From Hyposmocoma kahamanoa (Eukaryota > Arthropoda > Insecta > Lepidoptera > Cosmopterigidae), in contig NW_020654810.1 in NCBI RefSeq assembly GCF_003589595.1, positions 14,654,569 to 14,718,568 of the forward strand: 64,000 nucleotides of DNA, given 5' to 3'. Shown one piece after another: positions 44,162 through 53,300 of this stretch. The notes beneath the pieces are model-generated. The model was not told where the DNA came from. It made no database searches and was given only the letters and a program-made list of their open reading frames with translations. Both the position numbers and the translations under genes were made by a program. The first letter of the stretch is position 1. The number at the start of each line of letters is the position of its first letter.

Positions 44162-44321
44162 CTAGAAATTATCATCCCATCCTGAGGTTTCGTCTGGGGG
44201 TAACTTGTCTTTCGGGTACTTTTCGAAGTTGGACAGGTCGAGGTTGTTTGCAACGGGTTGAATCAGTGGCGCTTTGAGGCGCTTCTCGCGGAGTGCTGTC
44301 CAGTCGAAACCCAGGAACCAT
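44162..44321 (-). CDS. Pkg21D: Pkg21D last exon: AGC tail
   Basis: [47 protein letters not shown] and TAG at 44162-44164. Confidence 0.94.
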
Positions 44322-47300
44322 CTAGAAAAGTATTTTTTTTAATTTATAGGTACATGATGTAACTAAAAGGTCGATTTGCATTTTTGCTTGTTCTTCAATG
44401 TCATTTAGGTATGTGTTATATTAATCTTGCACAACTACCAAATTAGAACATTCTTATATAGACTACTTTTATATACTTTTTTTATAATAACAAGTGACGG
44501 GTCGCAAGCGACACGCCTATCCATAACAGTTGCAGTGTCACTCAGAGCTTCAAATTGTAAAGATTTAGGGGCACTGCCACTGCACCCGTCACTCTGAGAC
44601 ATAAGTTGACAAGTCACATGTGCTTGTAATTTCACCAACACCCTTACCCTTCCAAAACGGAACGCAGTAACGCTGACATTACTGTTTGACGGCAGAAATA
44701 GGTAAGGTGGCAGCACTTCTCTGGACGAACTCTTTCACAAGGAGAGAAGCTCTAATCTGCTACTTTATACGAGGGCTGCTGAGAAGTAACCTCTTTTGAT
44801 TGTTACCAATTTGAAAACATATAAACTGGAAACTATAGATAGTGCCGCTCTTTTTTCAAAATTAGCGACACTTATTTATTACGGTTACGTCGGAAGAAAA
44901 ATATAAATGTTTAAAAATTATCATCGTTTTATCAGGCTAATGTTCTTTCTACCAAATATAATAAGTGTATATCCTTGTAGGGCTATTGAAAATATTTTAT
45001 ACTTATACTTCGTTTTTTTCAAATTAGGAAAAACGTAAACAAAGAAGTGTTCCTAAATCCTTTTCTTTAAGAAAAAAGTGATAATGGATGACAAATGACA
45101 TTTATTTTTAAAATAGGTAGGTGCATTAAGTTTAAAAAGATGGAGAAAGCTTTCGTTTAATCTTTATTCAAAACTACGAGTAAAAGAAACATAATATTTA
45201 TATAAAAGTTAATAAGTTTGAGAATTTCGTTTCACAGCTTAGATTGCTTTGTTTACAAAATGACGGAAGGAAATGTCGCCTGATAAAAGATCAAAAAATT
45301 CCTTCTATCTAATGCTAAAAAAACGATGTATACCCATACTTCGTTTTTTAGATTACCATTCAGCCGCCCCATATATGAATATAACTTATTGACAGAACGA
45401 ATTTGACGATTTGAACTCAAGACGTAAAATACTAAAACGAAAATACGTTGCCTTAAAAAATTGCTCAATGCCAACGCTAGTACATAGATATCGTTGCTCA
45501 ATGCTATAATTTACGACAGTCATGCCAGTGACGATAAAATTTTTAAGGAAGAAACATTTGTCAGAAATTTCATTTCTTTTTGAAATTTTGTTATTCATAA
45601 CTAACAACTAAATAAAATATAGTAAACCAAGTGCCAAATTTAATGAAAAACGCAACCCAGAAAATCATTGTTGTTGTAATAATATCATTGTTATAGCATA
45701 TACTGAAAAATAGTCGTTGTAATATAACTTTATTTCTGTTTAAATCACAGATACATGGTGTAATTTTGAGACTAATAATTGCTGCATTTAATTGGTATAA
45801 ATGAGCAACATGCTGAATTAATCGTTGATAACGTTTATGTCGCATATCGCGTTTTTTATCATTATTTCATTATTTAAACGAACGTTTTTTTATGTATCTT
45901 TAATAATACTAAATATATATTTTCATAGGTGTCGCATAATGCTCGCTTTGCAACAACGCAGTGTTTTTTTTTTCAAAAGTCTGGCCGGTATTTCGAAATT
46001 AAAAATTTACCGACTGTAATATTTTTCATTAATTTAATTTTTCAGCCGTTATTATCCCACTGCATGGCCTTCTATTCACTTTCTCCTCTCATCACGATTT
46101 AACGGCTATAGGCCAAAATTTCATATATAGGTATATTCGAGCATCTCGCTCGACTTTAATTCAGTTTTTTTTTTTCAATAAAGGTTGCGTAAGGCTGTAG
46201 TAAAGTCCATGTTAATTTAATTACTATTTCATCTATTTTTTATTTATTGAAATATAAAATTGTTTTGTTTGTTTATATTTTGACGACTTTCGTGGTTGAG
46301 TGGATTGCGCGCCGCGCCGGTTTTCATGGTGTCGCCATTTCTGAGGTCCGGGGTTCGATCCCCGGCGGTGATGTAGAAAAACTAACTTTTCTATATTGTC
46401 TCGGATCTGGGTGTTTGTGGTACCGTAATTGTTACCGATTTTCGTAACGCAAGTGCTACATACTTTGGGATCAGAGTAACGTATATGATGTTGTCTAATA
46501 TTTATATTTATTCATGTTTTATTGTCACTTTGTGTGTAATTGGTATCAAAGTTATAGTCGTTTAATTTTTTAAAACTCATATAGCATTTATTGCATTCTA
46601 TTAAATTTGTTCAGAAGGAGTGTCGGTGGATGTTTGGTCATATACGATTCTCATTGAGAATGTTATCTTAGGACGATAAAATAAATCTTATCTTAGCTTG
46701 TTATTAGGGTGAAGGTGTAAACACTGTCCCTCATACCGGGGATTCCAATTAGGACATTGCGCGTCATGACAATTTCAGTACCTACATGAAACTTGAAATT
46801 TTTGCTTTAAAAATAATAAATGATAATAAGTACCTACATGATTGCAGACCTATAACTGTGGTCTACATTGATAAGATATTTTATATGCTAAGTTCCAATT
46901 AATAGGGTGTTTAACAATGTAAGATCTAAATCCAACAAGTGAAATTTAGGGTAGATACGTACTTTTGGCTTTTAATGTCAGATATGCCATTCTTGAGATA
47001 TCCAAGTCGTTCAGCCGGCACGGCGCGACATAGCTTGCGTATAAGCCACTGCGCAGACTTGGGCACTCGCGAATGGAAGGCTACGGAGTCGATGCCTCGC
47101 AGGATCATGGTGTAGGTCTTCATATGGTCACCGCCCGCCGCGCGAAACGGAGGCCTCCCTACCAGCAACTCATGGATGAACACACCCAAAGCCCAGCAGT
47201 CCACGGCGCGATCATGACCCTGATGGTTGCGAGGTAACTAGTATTAAGTCAGTTACTTTTTAAATTTTTACTGTAAAATCGGTAAAATAGGTAATATAGG

Positions 47301-50300
47301 TAATTGAACAAAACATCGGACTCTAAAATCTTTTGAAAGGGGCAAAAATTAATAATTAGACACCATGTATATTGTTTCAAATTTTAAAGTGGTCTGGACC
47401 CCGATTCAGAACTCTTTGATACCTTAACCGAATCGTTCGATTGGATATCGTTCTCGAATTGAAGGGCTCTTTCCGAGCTATTCAGAACATTCGAGTTAAA
47501 ATGCTCGATTCGGATTCGGATACGACATTGTAATCCAACAACGTTTATGGAGTTCATCATCAGCCTATTGCAGTCCACTGCTGGACATAGGCCTCCCCTA
47601 ATGCACGCCATTTCGCCCTGTTCTCGGCTTGACGCATCCATTTCCTGCCAGCAATCTTCCGCAGATCGTCACTCCATCTGGCTGGAGGGCGTCCCACACT
47701 ACGTTTGCCAAGTCGTGGTCTCCACTCAAGAACTCGTTTACCCCAGCGGTTGTCGGTTCTTCGGCAGATATGTCCAGCCCACTGCCACTTCAGCTTGCTT
47801 ATCCGAAGAGCTATGTCGATCACTTTGGTTCTCTGTCTGATAACCTCATTACGGAGTTTATCTTTCAGAGAAACTCCGAGCATAGCTCGTTCCATAGCTC
47901 GCTGAGCGACTTTAAACTGGTGGACTAGCCGTATCGTGAGTGTCCACGACTCAGCTCCGTACGTTAGAACTGGTAGGACGCACTGGTTGAAAACCTTTGT
48001 TTTTAAGCTCTGCGGGATGGGTGACGAAAAGACTCGACGGAGCTTCCCAAACGCTGCCCAGCCAAGCTGAATCCTCCTCCTGGCCTCCTTCTCGAAGTTA
48101 TTTCTACCTAACTGCAGAATCTGCCCGAGGTAAGTGTATTCCGAAACAACTTCAAGAAGGTGACCATTGACGCAGATGGGTCTCGGATCAATGTGGTCAT
48201 TGATCATGACTTTGGTTTTATCAAAGTTCATGCCAAGACCAATCCGCCGCGAGGCGGATGCTAGGCTGTTCAGCATCTGATCCAGTTCCTCCAGCGATTC
48301 TGCCATTAGGACTATGTCATCTGCAAATCGCAAGTGTGAGATGTACTCGCCGTTTATGTTAATGCCCATCCTTTTCCAGTCCAGCGTCTTAAACATATCC
48401 TCCAATGCAGCGGTGAACAGTTTCGGGGATATGACATCCCCCTGTCTCACCCCTCTGCGTAATTGGATAGGTTCAGGCTGCTGGTCCTGTACTTGGACAC
48501 TCATGGTAGCAGCATCGTAAAGACATCTCAACACTTGTATATAACGATAGTCCACTTGGCACCGCTGTAAGGATTCCAGGACAGCCCAGGTTTCGACAGA
48601 GTCAAAGGCCTTCTCATAGTCCACGAAAGCTAAACACAGGGGCCGATTATACTCTTCGGACTTCTGTATAATCTGCCTCACTGTGTGTATGTGGTCTATG
48701 GTGCCATATCCTCCCCGAAACCCGGCCTGTTCCGGTGGCTGAAACTCGTCGAGTCTTCTTGCGAGGCGATTCGTGATGACTCTAGAAAACAGCTTGTAGA
48801 CGTGACTCAGGAGTGAGATGGGTCGGTAGTTTTTCAGTAGAGTTTTATCTCCCTTTTTAAAGAAGAGAACTACAATACTCCTGTTCCACGCCCGTGGAGT
48901 TCTCCCGCAGTGAATGACCAAGTTAAAGAGCTTCTGAAGTTCCTGGATAATAGGAACTCCTCCAGACTTCAAAAGCTCCGAAGTAACTCCGTCTTCACCG
49001 GGGGCTTTTCCATTTTTAAGCTGTTTTAGAGCCAACACGATCTCGTCTTGACTGATTTCTGGCAGGTCGTCGGTATAGTGGCGCGTCAAGGTGGCTCTCA
49101 AATCGTGATTGTCACGCTGGACCCGAGGAGCATTTACAGCGTACAAACGGCCATAGAAGTCCTCTATCTCGGCGAGTATCTGCTGCCTTGACGTAACGGT
49201 TAGGCCATCGTGCGTTGTAAGCTTCGTCAGGTGGCTCCTTCCAAGCTGCTGAGTGAATACTTTGGACCCTCGGTTTCGCTCTATCGCCTCCTCAATGAGG
49301 CGTGTATTGGAGCTCCGAAGGTCACGCCGTACCATCTTCGCAATCTGCTTGTTTAGGTATGACCTCTCTGACGAAGTGTCCTGGATGTCATCGCGTCTTT
49401 TCGTCGTAAGTTGCAGAGTCTCATCCGAGAGTTTAGACTTCTTTCCCGTACGCTGCAACTGACAGAATTTGATGCCCTCGCTTCTCAGCGTCCCAACCAC
49501 GCCTTGTAGGGCCTCGTCAACGTCCTCGGTGGGTTCCAGCTCGACGAATCTCGCTTCGAGAAGTTCATGGAACTTCTCGGAGCCCGCCATGATCTGGAGT
49601 GGATTAGGACGGAGCGTGGACTTCATCAAGCGGCTTCTTTCAAGTTTGACATCGATATTCAGAGAGCCTCGTACAAGTCGGTGATCAGATCCGGTGCTAA
49701 ACCTGTTGATCACTGAGACATCTCTGAATATGCGTCTCTTGTCCGTCAGGATGAAATCGATCTCATTTTTAGTCACAGCGTCGGGGCTTCGCCAAGTCCA
49801 CTTCCTTTGAGACTTCTTCTTGAAGAACGAATTCATCAAGAAGAGCCCCTCGTGCGCGAGGAAGTTGACTAGCGTTTGCCCCCTGTGATTCCTTACTCCA
49901 TAACCATGCGGGCCGACTCGAGACTCGTCAAGATTTGGGAATCCCACTTTAGCGTTAAAGTCCCCCATAACAACGTTGAAGTGAGCCTTGGTGGTGTTGT
50001 GTAAGGCTTTCGATATGTCCTCGTACATATCTTCTACATCGTCATCCGAATGTGTCGAGGTCGGTGCGTAGGCCTGAATGATCTTCAGGCTATACCTTTT
50101 TGATAGCCGAAGGATCAGGTACGCTAACCTGTTCGACACACTGGAGATCTCTTCAACGTTGTTAGAGAGGACTCTGTTGACGAGGAATCCTATACCACCT
50201 TGGGATGTTTGATCACCCTCGCGGAAGTACAGTAGATGGCCCGAGTCTAGGGTTATGGTGTCCTCTCCCTCTCTTCGGACTTCACACAGCCCCAGAACAT

Positions 50301-53300
50301 GCCATCTAATGTTCTCCAGTTCCACTTCCAACTGTGCAAGGTGTTCGTCAAGCCTAAGAGTTCGTCCGTTAAACGTAGCCAGGGTCAGTTGTTTTTGGTA
50401 GCCTGCGGTAGCCCGGGGATTCTTAGCACCCCCTACCCCGCCGGTACCATGGCCGCTACCATGACCAGGAATAGCGGGGCGACCGGGAACTGGGGGCCTT
50501 CGATTGGTTGTGCCGTCCATGAAGGGGGTTATTGCCCATAATCTCCACGCTGGGCATGCGGGTTGGAGATCGCAGGGCGCTGCCTTTGTACTACCGACGC
50601 TGCTGCCCGTCGGTAGCCAGCAGATTTGACAATTGTTTATGGAGTTAGTCGGCGAATATAGAATATAAGAAAAATGAAATCCTTTTATATACATTTTTAA
50701 GACTTTAAAGGCCTAAAATACAGGAATGCATTAGTCTCGCATTAAAATTAATAAAATTGAACAAAATCCAGACTTTATTTAAAATAATAAGAGATTTCCA
50801 TAGTACATTCTTGCTTTGTAAACAATAGGACGTTCGGTAACTTTCATTCGATTACTGTGTTCTGAATAACGTTTGTAGCCATTGCCGGTCGAGAAATACG
50901 AGTAATCGTACGGATGTGACGTTATTTCGGTTCGGTTTCGAATACGACAGTTGGACGCTCGATTCGGTTATTGTGAATAAAAATTAAAAGAAATCGTACG
51001 ATAGGTATGTAATTGAATCGTTCGACAACAGAGTTATCGTAAGGTTTTGAATCGACCTGCTGATTGATTTACCTTATTGAGTACAATCTCTGGTGCTACG
51101 TACTCTGGTGTACCCGCAAATGTCCATGTTTTGCTGTTGTCTTTCAACTCTTTAGCAAATCCGAAGTCAACCTAAAAAGTAAGTGAGTAAAGTTACATAC
51201 ATTGTTTCAGTCTGTTATTGTTTTCATTTCATTTCAATGTTATTTGGAGGGTGTTCTGCATATGTGCATCAACAAGACATATAATTTGAAAGGTGTATGT
51301 ATAAATAACATTTTATCATATTGTTCCATCATATTGAGCAATGGTAATAATAATAACGCATACACTAAACATAGCTATGCACTAGGGAAATTTTGTGTCG
51401 CGGGTGCCATGGACACATACATAGACAACAACAAACTCACGAGAGAAATAAATGTAGGCTATACAAAAATTTCTCCCTGCCCGGGAATCGAATCTGTGTG
51501 GCAGTCTGGCACGGTAACTGTTCGGCCACGGACACAGTTTAGTGCAGACATTTAATCGTATTTTAATTTAATTATAGGTACATACCTATAATTAAATTAA
51601 AATACGATATACATATATCTAAACATGGTAGTTTCTTATTTTTAATGTTATCAAACTTACGTTTCCTAATGAAATGGAAATGGTTTTATATTAAACGTCA
51701 TAAATTTAAAATTTCAACCAACATTGCCAACAATTTTAATTATGATTTAATAAATGTAAGTATTTTGAAATAGCACTAAATAAAGGATATACTTTTTTAA
51801 TTGTTAAAAAAATTATTCAGAAAGGTCATTTTGTTCTCTTCATATTTTTGTTTTTGTATGATATCAAGTGACGAGACGAACATGTCGTGCACCGTTCGCT
51901 TACTATCGCAACACACGACTTGCTCGTGGCGTCTCTTCGTATCATGAAAAAAACTACGCTCTAGTTACGTACCAATTTAATATATCCATTTTTATCGAGC
52001 ATTAAATTTTCAGGTTTAAGATCTCTGTAGACAATGTTCCTTGCGTGGAGATATTGGAAGGCTTCAACGACACACGCCGCCATAAACCGTGCTACATTTT
52101 CAGAAAAGAAATGTCGTTTCTGTAGAATTGTCCACACGTCTCCGCCCATGACAGCCTCCATCAAGAAATAAATATATTTATCGTCCTTAAATGTCCGGTA
52201 TAATCTGAAAAAATACACATTTCATTCACTCTGTTCTGTTGTTTGTCGTTGTTTACTTGAGTCACCATTTTCTTGTTAAATTTCTATGAGCATGTGTAAT
52301 ATGGAATTGATATATATACACGTCGACATAATTGTTGCAGATAAGAGAATGGGAAACAGACATTTCATAGAATTATGTACTCATAAACATTTATTAATTC
52401 ATTAATTCATTTTGTTGAAAGGAATAACGTAGTCGTAAGAGATATGTGTTGATTATAGAATGGTTTCGATCCGTCCGTATCCGAAATGTCGTAAGTTAAT
52501 TCTACTCGAAATGCTAAACAACTGTCTCGGAGGAACCTTATCCAATGGTACGAAATTTCAAATGTATTTTTAAGCCTTAAAGACCTGATAATACCTAAAT
52601 AATTGATTCGTGCGCAAAAATGTAGGTGTCTGCCATGGGGTCTAAACAGATTTTCGTACTTACCTGCATATGAAGGGGCTGTTGCACGCTACCATGATGT
52701 GCTTTTCGTTGAAGACGTGTTCCTGTTGTTGTTGCTGCACCATCTCGATTTTTTTAAGGCACTTGAGAGCGAACGTAAGCGATGGGTTCGGTTTGTACTG
52801 TACCAATTCCACGCGTCCGAACCCGCCAACGCCCATTGTGCCCACAATTTCCAGGTCTCTTAGTTCCACGAACTCGTATTCTGCGATATGTTGTCAAATT
52901 CAGAATGGCGACGGCAAATAAATCAAGTTTCTTCGGTGCAATTAATTAATTATTAATTATATAATTAATATTTTAACCACTTCTGTTTCAACTGTTTGTC
53001 ACACATTTATCACTTACCTACTCTTTATCTACTGATTTTTAAAAGAATAATTACCGCTTTTAAATACTCGTGGCTCTTGGGATGGTCGAGATCTAGTATA
53101 TCGTTTTTTCAACTCCTCTAAATTGCCAAGTAGTTTTGTGAAAGGCCTGCGAATTATGAATTTAATTACTTACTTTAGAATTTCACGATACTATTCTACA
53201 TTTAAAGAAATTCTAAATTAGAGGTTTATTTAATCTGTGATAAGTACACGCGGTCCAATGTCAAGCACTCTACGCCAGGTGGCTGAGCTGTGACGGTGGC

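Larger units (their letters stand above)
44322..46962. other. Pkg21D last intron
   Basis: Holds SINE S1 (44470-44757), a sequence TACGAGGGCTGCTGAGAAGT at 44769 that resembles a mariner-type terminal repeat without a partner, and SINE S2 (46282-46510). 44850-46240 shows nothing else recognisable. Confidence 0.55.
47396..51057 (+). mobile_element. TIR element family T, copy B, split by an RTE insertion
   Basis: The left part 47396-47554 starts GGACCCCGATTCAGAAC. The right part 50635-51057 ends TTTTGAATCGACC. Joined across the 12-bp duplication it matches the order of copies A and C. Confidence 0.8.
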
